Shown piece after piece: positions 43,594 to 51,970 of a stretch of 64,000 nucleotides of DNA (position 1 is the first letter of the stretch; the number at the start of each line of letters is the position of its first letter). The position numbers and the translations under genes are program-made. The notes beneath the pieces were generated by a model. It worked only from the letters and a program-made list of their open reading frames with translations, had not been told where the DNA came from and ran no database searches. Source of the DNA: Hyphomicrobiales bacterium (lineage in GTDB: Bacteria; Pseudomonadota; Alphaproteobacteria; Rhizobiales; MH13); contig JAEPOK010000001.1 of the NCBI GenBank assembly GCA_017642935.1, positions 1,302,001 through 1,366,000 on the forward strand, read 5' to 3'.

Positions 43594-45717
43594 TTACTCG
43601 CCGGCAGCAAAAACATGCATGTTGAGCTCATCACCCCCATTGATGTTGATGCCCTCAACGCGGGCCAGAAGGCGAACGGTCGCCGCGCTTGTGCTCTCTT
43701 CCGGCGTCAGCCGCGCCAACGCTTCGAACAGGTCCTCGACAAAAGGCGCATCGACAAAGGCGGCGCGACAGCCGCCCTGCGCCAGGAAGTCGGCAGCCGC
43801 TTCGGCCGATACCAAGGTGCGAAGATCTGTGCGGGTCATCAAAACCAGGCTCGGTTCATTGTAGCCAAGCGTTGCCAACTCCGGTTCGTCGCAACGCACC
43901 GCATCTAGCGCCGTGACCAGCTGAGGCGTGACCCAAATTGTCCGCGCCGCTGGAACATGAATGCCGAAGGCGCCGGAGTAGAGAACCAAGGTGCCGGCGA
44001 CAATCAACACAAGACTGGCCCGCGCATGTTGGCGAATGATCAGCAGGAAAGCGCCGATCAACAGGATCAGTCCGATGATCATCAATGCCACACCAACCGG
44101 ACTGATGCTGTCACCATAGACATAAAGGACAATGGGCATACCGATCGTGCCGGCGATCGGGATGAGCAGGAACAACCCTTTCGCGACACCAGCGAGCCAT
44201 CCTTCGGGCACTTTTTCATAAACCATCATCCGCGCGGCAAGGATCGCCAACGCTGGATAGATTGGCAGAATGTAGTGCGGCAGCTTGGTGGCTGAGAGTT
44301 CGAAGATCGCCCAAGTCGGCACAATCCAAGCGACAAGAAAGCGTGTGCTCTTGTCACGCCAACTAGCAATGGCAAACGGTATGGCGAGAAAGGCCAGTGG
44401 CGCCAACGGCCAGCCCAACGATGGAAAAAACCCAAAGGTATAGGCACCGGGTGGCACAAACGGCCGCTCGCGGCTTTGGCCGATTTTCTCGAAAAGATCA
44501 CGACCAATAGACTGGGCGTAGAACTCTCCGCCCGACGTGATCCCGATGGCAATGAACCAAGGCAGGGTCAGGATCAGCATCCACATGATGCCTAGCCCGG
44601 GACGCAATCGACGGAGCCAAGCTATACGGCGCTCAAAGAGCGCGGCGACCAGGGCCGTGCTGCCGACAACCATCGGCAAAATCGGTCCTTTGATAAGGAT
44701 ACCAGCGGCGGCGGCTGTCCAAAACAGCCCAGCGTGCCAGAGTTTCACAGAGCTGTCGCGGCGCCCGAGAAAGGCACGCGCCAAGATTCCTTGGGCGACC
44801 AGGATCGTAGCAAACAGCATCGCATCGGTCTTGGCGAGCCGCGCTTCGGCGCCGAGCAAGACCGTGATCGCCACCAAGAGACCGGCGGCAAAGGCCACAG
44901 GAGGCGCGCCGAATCCAAGCGCCAACCAATAAACCAGCACAGCTGCGGACACGGCACCCACGAACGACACCGTGCGATAAACCCAGATCGGTGCCTGGCC
45001 GTCCTCGGCGCCATAGAGATGAACCGCTGCCGATTGAAGCCAATAGATGCCGATGGGCTTTTGGTAGCGCGCATCGTTTTGAAAACGAATCTCGACATAA
45101 TCGCCAGTTGCCACCATCTGGCGAGTCGCCTGCGAAAACCGCGACTCATCGCGATCGATGGGTGGGATCGTGGTGAAGCCAGGCGTGAAGGCAGCGACAG
45201 CCACAAGCGCGATGCAAACCGCAGCTACAATGCGCAGGCGCGCCAAGCCATCGAAGATTGGCGTCAGACCATCGGCCCATCGATCAACCCAGCTCCAGCG
45301 CGGAATCCATTTACTCCAACTGGCTGGCTGACCTGGCGCCACCACGGGAGCCGGTGTAGCGGCTGCTTGGCTTGGAGCATCGGCTTCCGCGCTCTGGATA
45401 GCCTCCGGCCCGCCAGAAAGTGGCGTCTCGTCTGACATGTCGGGCGGAGATACCCACAGACCAGCGTTCGCTGCGGCATCCTGGGTGATCGCGGGATCGA
45501 AGTCACGCTTTGTCACGCTCTCTTTGGCGCGTCGGGACGCGGCGGCTTTCGGCCGTGCTCGCGATTTGTTAACAGCCGTGTTTTTGGACGCTGCAGCAGC
45601 GGCAGGCGCGTCTTTGGAGGTTTTTTTCTCACTCGCCGATTTTACCGAGCGTTTTCGAACGGGCTTTTTTTCGGCAGGACCCAGCGATGTCTCGGTGTCT
45701 TTGGGTGGTTTGGCCAT
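43594..45717 (-). CDS. ArnT/PMT-family lipid-linked glycosyltransferase
   Basis: Polytopic transferase of 707 residues. The catalytic first loop reads IPPIDRDESRFSQATRQM, the DE motif of ArnT-like enzymes; 11 or so membrane segments follow, then a C-terminal soluble region (from about LVTALDAVRCDEPELATLGYNE). The first 155 residues are Lys/Ala/Ser-rich and disordered, an unusual cytoplasmic extension. First gene of the ArnT-GT2-LAB_N operon (112 bp gap, then 4 bp overlap), pointing to sugar modification of lipid A or another envelope lipid. The sugar is unknown. Confidence 0.88.
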   Translation of the reverse strand: MAKPPKDTETSLGPAEKKPVRKRSVKSASEKKTSKDAPAAAAASKNTAVNKSRARPKAAASRRAKESVTKRDFDPAITQDAAANAGLWVSPPDMSDETPLSGGPEAIQSAEADAPSQAAATPAPVVAPGQPASWSKWIPRWSWVDRWADGLTPIFDGLARLRIVAAVCIALVAVAAFTPGFTTIPPIDRDESRFSQATRQMVATGDYVEIRFQNDARYQKPIGIYWLQSAAVHLYGAEDGQAPIWVYRTVSFVGAVSAAVLVYWLALGFGAPPVAFAAGLLVAITVLLGAEARLAKTDAMLFATILVAQGILARAFLGRRDSSVKLWHAGLFWTAAAAGILIKGPILPMVVGSTALVAALFERRIAWLRRLRPGLGIMWMLILTLPWFIAIGITSGGEFYAQSIGRDLFEKIGQSRERPFVPPGAYTFGFFPSLGWPLAPLAFLAIPFAIASWRDKSTRFLVAWIVPTWAIFELSATKLPHYILPIYPALAILAARMMVYEKVPEGWLAGVAKGLFLLIPIAGTIGMPIVLYVYGDSISPVGVALMIIGLILLIGAFLLIIRQHARASLVLIVAGTLVLYSGAFGIHVPAARTIWVTPQLVTALDAVRCDEPELATLGYNEPSLVLMTRTDLRTLVSAEAAADFLAQGGCRAAFVDAPFVEDLFEALARLTPEESTSAATVRLLARVEGININGGDELNMHVFAAGE

Positions 45718-45758
45718 CGCCGCAAAAATGCTCTTCGTTGAACGCTTAAGAGGGCTGG

Positions 45759-45835
45759 TGGCGACCTCGGCAGGATTCGAACCTGCGACCGTCGGATTAG
45801 AAGTCCGGTGCTCTATCCAGCTGAGCTACGAGGCC
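45759..45835 (-). tRNA. tRNA-Arg (TCT)
   Basis: Cloverleaf of 77 bases with encoded CCA. Acceptor GGCCTCG pairs with CGAGGTC through one G-T; anticodon loop CTTCTAA gives anticodon TCT; T arm GGTTCGAATCC. Reads rare AGA/AGG codons. Confidence 0.97.
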
Positions 45836-45906
45836 AACTTTGGGTCGCTGGAATTTACGATGCTGGCGACGGCAGATTGTCACGCGGTACCGAATGCCCC
45901 AATGCT

Positions 45907-46212
45907 CTAGTGGGTCCACGGCACGCGCCGGTCGTACTTAAAGTTATCAGCATAGGCGACACGGCGGCGAATGCGCTCTTTGGGCTCTTCCACGCGGAAC
46001 GCAATCCCGTTGCGTCTGCAATAAGCGACGGCTTCGTCCTGGGTATCGAATTTTAGGCTGATCTGCGCCTTCATATCGGAGGACGACGTCCAGCCCATCA
46101 GCGGCTCGACCGAGCGCGGCTCGGACCGATCATATTCCAGAACCCAGTCTTTGGTCTTGCCAAGACCAGACTGCATGGCGGTTTTGGCGGGCCGAAAAAT
46201 GCGGGCAACCAT
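45907..46212 (-). CDS. NADH:ubiquinone oxidoreductase 18 kDa-type subunit (NDUFS4 family)
   Basis: Complex I accessory subunit of 101 residues, found in alphaproteobacteria and mitochondria, where it stabilises the NADH module. Landmarks are MVARIFRPAKTAMQSG, WVLEYDRSEPRSVEPLMGWTSS and KFDTQDEAVAYCRRNGI, ending DNFKYDRRVPWTH. The ATG has GGAG and GAAG upstream. Lies alone between tRNA-Arg and tRNA-Pro; main nuo genes are not in the window. Confidence 0.93.
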   Translation of the reverse strand: MVARIFRPAKTAMQSGLGKTKDWVLEYDRSEPRSVEPLMGWTSSSDMKAQISLKFDTQDEAVAYCRRNGIAFRVEEPKERIRRRVAYADNFKYDRRVPWTH

Positions 46213-46271
46213 GGTCGTTCTTCTCCACCAATGCGCCGATCGGAGCGCGCCGCTCGGCCGTGAAACTCTCG

Positions 46272-46348
46272 TGGTCGGGGCAGCAGGATTTGAACCTGCG
46301 ACCCCCTGTTCCCAAAACAGGTGCGCTACCAGGCTGCGCTATGCCCCG
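46272..46348 (-). tRNA. tRNA-Pro (TGG)
   Basis: Cloverleaf of 77 bases with encoded CCA. Acceptor CGGGGCA pairs with TGCCCCG; anticodon stem CCTGT/ACAGG holds TTTGGGA, anticodon TGG; T arm GGTTCAAATCC. 59 bp upstream of the NDUFS4 gene on the same strand. Confidence 0.97.
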
Positions 46349-46468
46349 ATACGAAAGTGTCCGCCACGACCTGTCTCACATTTGGGCGGGCGTCAAGCCT
46401 CGACGTGATCTATGGCACGATGAGCGCTGCAAAAACCGTCCATCATCTGGCAAGACGCATTGCAGGCA

Positions 46469-46936
46469 CTAGTCACGTTGTAGGTCCGGGTGAACAACCC
46501 GATCACCTGGCTCCAGCCCAATTCGATCGGCGGTGCCCGCCACAAATTCCAGCACGGCGATCACGGGACCGCGCGAATGGACCGACCGCAAGGACAAGGG
46601 TTCGGTATCGCGTTCGATGCGATGCACGATCCCATCCTCGGCGATGAACACCATGTCCAGCGAGACATAGGTGTCGCGCATCCAAAAGGATGCTTCGCGC
46701 GCCTCAACAAACGGGAACAGCATCGCGTAATCGGGTGCGAGCTCTCGGCGGTGCATCAGGCCGAGACCTTGCTCCTGTGGCGAACGGGCGATCTCGATCG
46801 TGAACTCATGCGTGCCGGTGGCGGTTTCAACGCTGAGCGATGACTCCTCAAAAGCCAGCACAGACGTTGCCCACAGCACGGCAGCGATCAGGAGAAAAAA
46901 ACGCAAAACGGGAGCAGCGGCGCGGACCATCGTCAT
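46469..46936 (-). CDS. DUF192 family exported protein
   Basis: Protein of 155 residues with a signal peptide (FFLLIAAVLWATSVLA) and one DUF192 domain: RSPQEQGLGLMHRRELAPDYAMLF, FWMRDTYVSLDMVFI and the C-terminal LEFVAGTADRIGLEPGDRV. Function unknown; exported. Starts 11 bp after the cold-shock gene stop, so the two form an operon, an arrangement seen in other alphaproteobacteria (memory). Confidence 0.9.
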   Translation of the reverse strand: MTMVRAAAPVLRFFLLIAAVLWATSVLAFEESSLSVETATGTHEFTIEIARSPQEQGLGLMHRRELAPDYAMLFPFVEAREASFWMRDTYVSLDMVFIAEDGIVHRIERDTEPLSLRSVHSRGPVIAVLEFVAGTADRIGLEPGDRVVHPDLQRD

Positions 46937-46947
46937 GGTGTCAGCGA

Positions 46948-47526
46948 TTAATGTGACGCGGGTATGGAACTGCCGTTCACCGGCCGCACTTCGGATGCCA
47001 TGCGCCCCTTAGGACCATCACCAAAGCGCACCATCACATCCTGACCCGGTCGAAGCTCGGTTAGGCCATAGCGCCGCAGAGTTTCCATGTGGACGAAAAT
47101 GTCTTCGGTCCCCTCGCCCTGGGTCAGAAAACCAAAACCGCGAATCCGGTTGAACCACTTCACGGTTGCTTTCTCCAAGCCGGAGGTCGGCGTGATCTGC
47201 ACATGTGTGCGCGAGGGTGGCAATTGAGAAGGGTGGAGCGCTGTCGATTCGTCCATTGACAAGATGCGCAGGGCCTGCAGGCCGCGTGGCCTATCGAGGA
47301 CTTCGACGACAATGCGCGCGCCCTCATAGGCCGTCTGATAGCCATCCCGCCGCAAGCAGGTGACGTGCAGCAAAATGTCTTTCATGCCGTTATCAGGCAC
47401 GATGAAGCCGAAGCCCTTGCCGACGTCAAACCATTTGATTTGCCCGGCGACCTCGAACACATCGAGGCCGGCGTCATCGCCCAGCTCAGCAATGAGGTCG
47501 GGATCAAGAGGGGGTTTACCCGTCAT
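46948..47526 (-). CDS. Two-domain cold-shock protein
   Basis: Protein of 192 residues with two cold-shock domains. The first (about 28-100) has KWFDVGKGFGFI (RNP1) and DILLHV (RNP2); the second (about 120-185) has KWFNRIRGFGFL and DIFVHM. Single-stranded RNA/DNA chaperone; doubled CSDs are typical of alphaproteobacteria such as Caulobacter CspC/CspD. ATG 47526 is chosen; the frame runs on to 47559 without similarity. Long untranslated leader region upstream could allow cold regulation, but I see no defined element. Confidence 0.92.
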   Translation of the reverse strand: MTGKPPLDPDLIAELGDDAGLDVFEVAGQIKWFDVGKGFGFIVPDNGMKDILLHVTCLRRDGYQTAYEGARIVVEVLDRPRGLQALRILSMDESTALHPSQLPPSRTHVQITPTSGLEKATVKWFNRIRGFGFLTQGEGTEDIFVHMETLRRYGLTELRPGQDVMVRFGDGPKGRMASEVRPVNGSSIPASH

Positions 47527-47902
47527 TCTAGCCAGCCTTGCCCACGCATTCCGCCACATCTACGCGCCGAAATCATTGTGAATTCACCGCGCCCGAAACT
47601 CAAACGTCCAGCGAAGCACTTTGATTCCATAGCAAAGGATGCCCCCGACAGGCGCGAGCGGGCAAGCCCCTTCATCAATTGTTTACGATAAAAGGTCGCA
47701 GAAGAGCCTTGCCGTAGGGGATAGCGAGTCACCGAAAACGGTTGCGGCGCTTACAGCGTCCTGGACGCCCACCTGCCAGCGCGTTCTGTCCGCCAAAAAA
47801 CGAATCTTTACGTGCCACAACTTTTTGGAATCAGCGGCTTGAACCCCACACAGACGCCGCCTATAAGGGCCGCCTGTCGAGCACATCTGCAACGCAGAGT
47901 GA
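47527..47902. other. Intergenic region between cold-shock gene and tRNA-Glu
   Basis: 376 bp with no convincing gene. The right end carries a strong sigma-70-type promoter for tRNA-Glu (47839-47867). The left part should hold the promoter and leader of the cold-shock gene. Short frames here lack codon bias and similarity. Confidence 0.6.
47839..47867 (+). promoter_or_regulatory. Sigma-70-type promoter of tRNA-Glu
   Basis: TTGAAC (47839-47844), 17-base spacer, TATAAG (47862-47867), 35 bp before the mature tRNA-Glu 5' end. Near-consensus housekeeping promoter with ideal spacing. Confidence 0.7.
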
Positions 47903-47978
47903 GCGCCCATCGTCTAGTGGTCTAGGACGCCGCCCTTTCACGGCGGAAACACGGGTTCGAGTCCCGTTGGGCGTGCCA
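47903..47978 (+). tRNA. tRNA-Glu (TTC)
   Basis: Cloverleaf of 76 bases with encoded CCA. Acceptor GCGCCCA pairs with TGGGCGT (one G-T); anticodon stem CCGCC/GGCGG holds CTTTCAC, anticodon TTC; T arm GGTTCGAGTCC. Confidence 0.97.
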
Positions 47979-48052
47979 TTTATTCAAGATGCAAGACGCT
48001 TCTCGCTGTAAATCACCGGTTATCTAGCGTTGGACCGCGAACCCTTGCCCGT

Positions 48053-48475
48053 CTAAGCGACGGCGGGCGCCATTTGGTGGCCCTTGAGCAGGTCTTCCAG
48101 CGTGTACCGGTCGAGCACGTCGACAAATCCATCATAAGCGGCCGCAAAAATGCGATTGACCGGTGTCACCTGACGGACAGCGCAATCCACCGGCTCACCG
48201 AAACAGTCAACCACGATTCGCGTTGGCTCGGTGATGCGAAGAACGCGACCCAAATTGATGTCTTTGGGGTCAAGGCCAAGCTTGATGCCGCCACCTCGAC
48301 CGCGTGCGGTCTCTAAGATACCCTCACCTGCCAACTGCGCGACCAGCTTTTGAATGTTGTATTCGCTGATCTTTTGCCGCTCGGCGATCTCGCTGGAGCG
48401 CACCGCCTGAGGCATGGCGTGGGCACAATCGAGCAGGATGCGGATCGCATAGGAAGTTTGTTTTGAAAGGCGCAT
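48053..48475 (-). CDS. Rrf2-family regulator, RirA/NsrR-like, with two cluster cysteines
   Basis: Winged-helix regulator of 140 residues. Start MRLSKQTSYAIRILLDCA (ATG 48475), wing GRGGGIKLGLDP, and cluster loop C91-x6-C98 (DCFGEPVDCAVRQVTPV). RirA and NsrR have a third Cys six residues after the second; here that position is Thr104. Cys17 could be an extra ligand, but that is speculative. RirA controls iron uptake and NsrR nitric-oxide response in related bacteria. No target operon is next to it. The frame to 48529 adds unconserved residues. Confidence 0.85.
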   Translation of the reverse strand: MRLSKQTSYAIRILLDCAHAMPQAVRSSEIAERQKISEYNIQKLVAQLAGEGILETARGRGGGIKLGLDPKDINLGRVLRITEPTRIVVDCFGEPVDCAVRQVTPVNRIFAAAYDGFVDVLDRYTLEDLLKGHQMAPAVA

Positions 48476-48538
48476 CAGATTCTCACTTCGAAGACTGATA
48501 AGTATGCCCTTTTTGAGCGCGGCAAGCAAAAATTGTGG

Positions 48539-49141
48539 CTAGGGCACAAGCCAGGTCTGCGTCAGCCTGTCAGCCCCGTCCCAGGAGAACTTGGCCCGGC
48601 GATGGCCCTGATGGGCCAGATAGAGCCATTCCAGCGTATGAATGCGCAGCGTGACGGCCACAAAGTTCTCCTCACCCTCGTCGGGATGATGACCCTCGGT
48701 AAAGGTCACGTCCGACGGTGCTTCAACCGCATCGCCGGGTGCGCGAACGACGCGGTAGCACTCGCGCGAGAAATCCCGTGTCTTGTCCCAGGCGCGCTGA
48801 CGCAGATCGTCGTCACGATGGATTGTTGCCAATGCCTCCATGCGCAACTGAGTCTTGGCGCGAGGGTCATAGACGTGAATGGCGGCGCGCTGATCGTCGG
48901 CCATCTCTTGAAGCTTGGGCGAACGCGCGTCGGTGTGGAAGCGCAATTCCCGCGTCACAGCGTCGAAGCCGCGATTGACAACAGTGCGTAAACTAGGCGC
49001 CCCATCGGCGCCAATGGTGGCGACCGTGAAAGTGTGCATGCCGGAGCGCCGATCTTTCACGCCGCGAACAAGCAGCGCCAAAGCATGCTCGCGCGTTGCG
49101 TCCAGATCATCATAGTAAGGCGGCAGTTGCTGCTCAGTCAT
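48539..49141 (-). CDS. Pyridoxamine 5'-phosphate oxidase-family FMN protein
   Basis: FMN-binding split-barrel protein of 200 residues (Alr4036-like branch). Seen in FTVATIGADGAPSLRTVVNRGFD, LRFHTDARSPKLQEM and the C-terminal LEWLYLAHQGHRRAKF. ATG 49141 is preferred; the TTG at 49177 overlaps the recJ stop. The strict PdxH C-terminal signature is missing, so general flavin oxidoreductase function is safer than vitamin B6 synthesis. Last gene of the alaC-hom-glpX-recJ block. Confidence 0.83.
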   Translation of the reverse strand: MTEQQLPPYYDDLDATREHALALLVRGVKDRRSGMHTFTVATIGADGAPSLRTVVNRGFDAVTRELRFHTDARSPKLQEMADDQRAAIHVYDPRAKTQLRMEALATIHRDDDLRQRAWDKTRDFSRECYRVVRAPGDAVEAPSDVTFTEGHHPDEGEENFVAVTLRIHTLEWLYLAHQGHRRAKFSWDGADRLTQTWLVP

Positions 49142-49173
49142 GGCACGGCTGGTGGCCTTTTCCGGCAGTAACG

Positions 49174-50967
49174 TCAAGGTTTGGCCGCATCGAGGATGCG
49201 CAGTTGCACGCTGTCTCGTCCTTGCCAGCTGTTGATGGATATGGTTCCAGCCACATGCATAGGTGCACCATTGCGGGCGGCCATCAGCGCCTCGCCAAGC
49301 GGCGATCCTGCGGCGCGAAAGGCAATCGCTGGTAGTCTTGGCCCCTGCCCGTCCGAGAGAGTTGCTTTGATGTGATTGGTGCCGACCGGGCCGGCAAAGG
49401 TGATGCGGTGGCTGGCAAACGCAAACACCGGCTCAGGAAACCCGGTGCCATAGGGCGCAACTTTTTCGATCGCATGGGCAAGATCCAACGAGGCGCCGCT
49501 GGCAGTCAGAACAGAATCAATTTTTAGACTCTGCGATGAGGTCGATGAGACCGAGGCCTCGGTGAGATCGGCCAGAAGCGCGTCGCGCATGCTCACCCAA
49601 GCCTCTTCGTCAACAGTGAGGCCGGCGGCCATGGCGTGACCGCCGCCCTTGGTGGCATGCCCAGCCGCAACCAGGCGGTGGACAGCCTCGCCAATGTCGA
49701 GACCAGGAACGGACCGCGCCGAGCCGGTCCAAACGCCCTCGGGCGTTAGCGTGAAAGCCAGGGCCGGTCGATGAAAGCGTTCCTTCAGCCTACCGGCTAT
49801 CAATCCGACAATGCCCTGATGCCAGCTATCGTCGCGCACCACGATTACAGGCGGGATTTCGCCATCTCGTTCGACTATGGCGATCGCGCTTTCCACCGCT
49901 TCGGCCTCAATCGCCTGGCGTTGCGCATTCAGCGTATCGAGTTCTGCCGCCAGATGGCGCGCCTCATCGGCATCATCGCTTGAAAGCAGGCGCGCGCCCA
50001 TGCCGGCATCACCAATCCGACCGCCCGCATTGATGCGTGGCCCAAGCACAAAACCGAAATGGTAGGGGCGCAGCGGCCCAGAGAGCCTGGACACCTCAAC
50101 AAGGGCCGCCAGCCCTGGATTGCTACGCGCCTGCGCAACCTGCAGCCCTTTAACGACGAACGCCCGGTTCAACCCGGTAAGCGGCACGACGTCGGCCACC
50201 GTTGCCAAGGCGACCAGGTCAAGCAGCTTGAGGAGGTCTGGCAGCGATTCTGGGCTCATGCCACGCGTGCGCAGCTCTCGATTGGCTGCGACAAGCGCCA
50301 TGAAGGTTACCCCGGCGGCGCAGAGATGCCCAAGGCCAGAGGTATCGTCGGGGCGATTGGGATTGACCAATGCATCCACCGCCGGCCCCAAATCGTGCAT
50401 CTGGTGGTGGTCAAGCACCAACACCGAAAGGCCGCGCGCCTTGGCATGAGCAAGCGCGTCCTGGCTTGTGGCGCCGCAATCCAGCGTAATGAGGAGATCG
50501 ATGCCCTGGTCAACCAGTGAGTCGATGGCCTGGATGTTGGGGCCATAGCCTTCGGTGATGCGGTCAGGAATGTGGATGACCGGGTTGGCGTCGATGGCCT
50601 TGAGCCAGCGCGCCATGAGTGCCGAAGAGGCTGCACCATCCACGTCATAATCGCCAAACAGACCAACCGTTGCACTTGCTTCGACGGCGTCAGCAAGGAG
50701 GGAGGCCGCCTCGTCCATCGCTTTGAGGCAGGACGGATCAGGCATCAGGGTTCGCAATGCTGGGTGCAAGATATCTGATACCGTGCCGGCATCGGCACCA
50801 CGACCAGCCAGCACCTTAGCGAGCGTTGCGTTGACGTCTGTCGCCTCTTGAATAGCAAATGGGCGTGGGTCGTCGGCTTCCAGTCGGCGCAGCCAGCATT
50901 GCCCGTTCAGCGAACGCGCAACCTTTAGGACCAGTGCAGCGCCCTCAGTCGAGATGGAACTTTTCAA
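49174..50967 (-). CDS. recJ: Single-stranded-DNA-specific exonuclease RecJ
   Basis: 5'-3' ssDNA exonuclease of 597 residues in recombination and mismatch repair. DHH-family motifs: FGDYDVDGAASSAL (metal), LDCGAT, VLDHHQMHD, and the DHHA1 motif GGGHAMAAG; OB-fold C-terminus ends QLRILDAAKP. Start is TTG 50967, 23 bp inside glpX, because no ATG or GTG lies near the conserved start (VARSLNGQCWLRRL). Overlap supports co-transcription with glpX. Confidence 0.94.
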   Translation of the reverse strand: MKSSISTEGAALVLKVARSLNGQCWLRRLEADDPRPFAIQEATDVNATLAKVLAGRGADAGTVSDILHPALRTLMPDPSCLKAMDEAASLLADAVEASATVGLFGDYDVDGAASSALMARWLKAIDANPVIHIPDRITEGYGPNIQAIDSLVDQGIDLLITLDCGATSQDALAHAKARGLSVLVLDHHQMHDLGPAVDALVNPNRPDDTSGLGHLCAAGVTFMALVAANRELRTRGMSPESLPDLLKLLDLVALATVADVVPLTGLNRAFVVKGLQVAQARSNPGLAALVEVSRLSGPLRPYHFGFVLGPRINAGGRIGDAGMGARLLSSDDADEARHLAAELDTLNAQRQAIEAEAVESAIAIVERDGEIPPVIVVRDDSWHQGIVGLIAGRLKERFHRPALAFTLTPEGVWTGSARSVPGLDIGEAVHRLVAAGHATKGGGHAMAAGLTVDEEAWVSMRDALLADLTEASVSSTSSQSLKIDSVLTASGASLDLAHAIEKVAPYGTGFPEPVFAFASHRITFAGPVGTNHIKATLSDGQGPRLPAIAFRAAGSPLGEALMAARNGAPMHVAGTISINSWQGRDSVQLRILDAAKP

Positions 50968-51943
50968 GCAGTGTGTGCTTGCCTCTGATCCACCGCACGG
51001 TTTTTGACGCGGAACGCATCACCACAGTATCTGTGGTGATCACGTGCGGGCCGAAATGCACGCCGTTGAGCAAATTGCCTTCGGTGACGCCCGTCGCCGA
51101 CAAGATCACATCACCGCCGGCTAACTCCTCAACTCGGTAGACCTTATTGGGATCTGTCACGCCCATGCGCAGCGCTCGGTCCCGCTTGTCTTTGGTGTCG
51201 AGAATGAGCCGACCCTGCATCTGGCCGCCAACACAGCGCAGCGCCGCAGCCGCCAACACGCCTTCGGGCGCGCCGCCAATGCCGAGATAAATGTCGATGC
51301 CCGTCTCTTCAGGCGTGGTGCAATGGATGATGCCAGCAATGTCACCGTCTGGTATGAGACGCAGCGAGGCGCCGAGCTGGCGGATTTCGGCGATCAGTGC
51401 GGCGTGACGCGGTCGATCGAGCACGCAGGCCGACACCTGTTCAACCGGAACGCCCTTGGCGTCAGCAACAGCCTTAATGTTGTCGGTCGGCGACTTGTCG
51501 AGGCTCACCAACTCGTCGGGAAATCCCGGTCCGATCGCAACCTTGTCCATGTAGACATCGGGGGCGTTGAGCAAGCTGCCCTTCTCCGCCAACGCGACCA
51601 CAGCCAGCGAATTCGGCAGGTTTTTGGCGCACACTGTCGTGCATTCTAGCGGGTCGAGAGCGATGTCGACCTCCGGCCCATCACCGGTGCCAACCTTTTC
51701 GCCGATATAGAGCATGGGTGCTTCGTCGCGCTCGCCCTCACCGATCACCACTTCGCCGGTGATGGGGAGTTTGTTGAGTTCGCGACGCATGGCATCAACG
51801 GCCGCTTGGTCGGCCTCAGTTTCATTGCCGCGGCCCCGCCAACGCGCCGCGGATACAGCGGCGCGCTCGGTTACCCGCACCAATTCCAGCGTCAAAATGC
51901 GCTCAAGGACGAGTTCGCCCGGCGTCAGAATGGAATTGGTCAT
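50945..51943 (-). CDS. glpX: Fructose-1,6-bisphosphatase class II (GlpX)
   Basis: Gluconeogenic phosphatase of 332 residues (may also act on sedoheptulose-1,7-bisphosphate). Family marks: GEGERDEAPMLYIGEKVGTG, DIALDPLECTTVCAKN and GIGGAPEGVLAAAALRCVGG. ATG 51943 lies 27 bp after the hom stop; AAGGGGG is upstream. Full length. Confidence 0.95.
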   Translation of the reverse strand: MTNSILTPGELVLERILTLELVRVTERAAVSAARWRGRGNETEADQAAVDAMRRELNKLPITGEVVIGEGERDEAPMLYIGEKVGTGDGPEVDIALDPLECTTVCAKNLPNSLAVVALAEKGSLLNAPDVYMDKVAIGPGFPDELVSLDKSPTDNIKAVADAKGVPVEQVSACVLDRPRHAALIAEIRQLGASLRLIPDGDIAGIIHCTTPEETGIDIYLGIGGAPEGVLAAAALRCVGGQMQGRLILDTKDKRDRALRMGVTDPNKVYRVEELAGGDVILSATGVTEGNLLNGVHFGPHVITTDTVVMRSASKTVRWIRGKHTLLEKFHLD

Positions 51944-51970
51944 GGAAGTCGGCCCCCTTGCGGCAATCAG

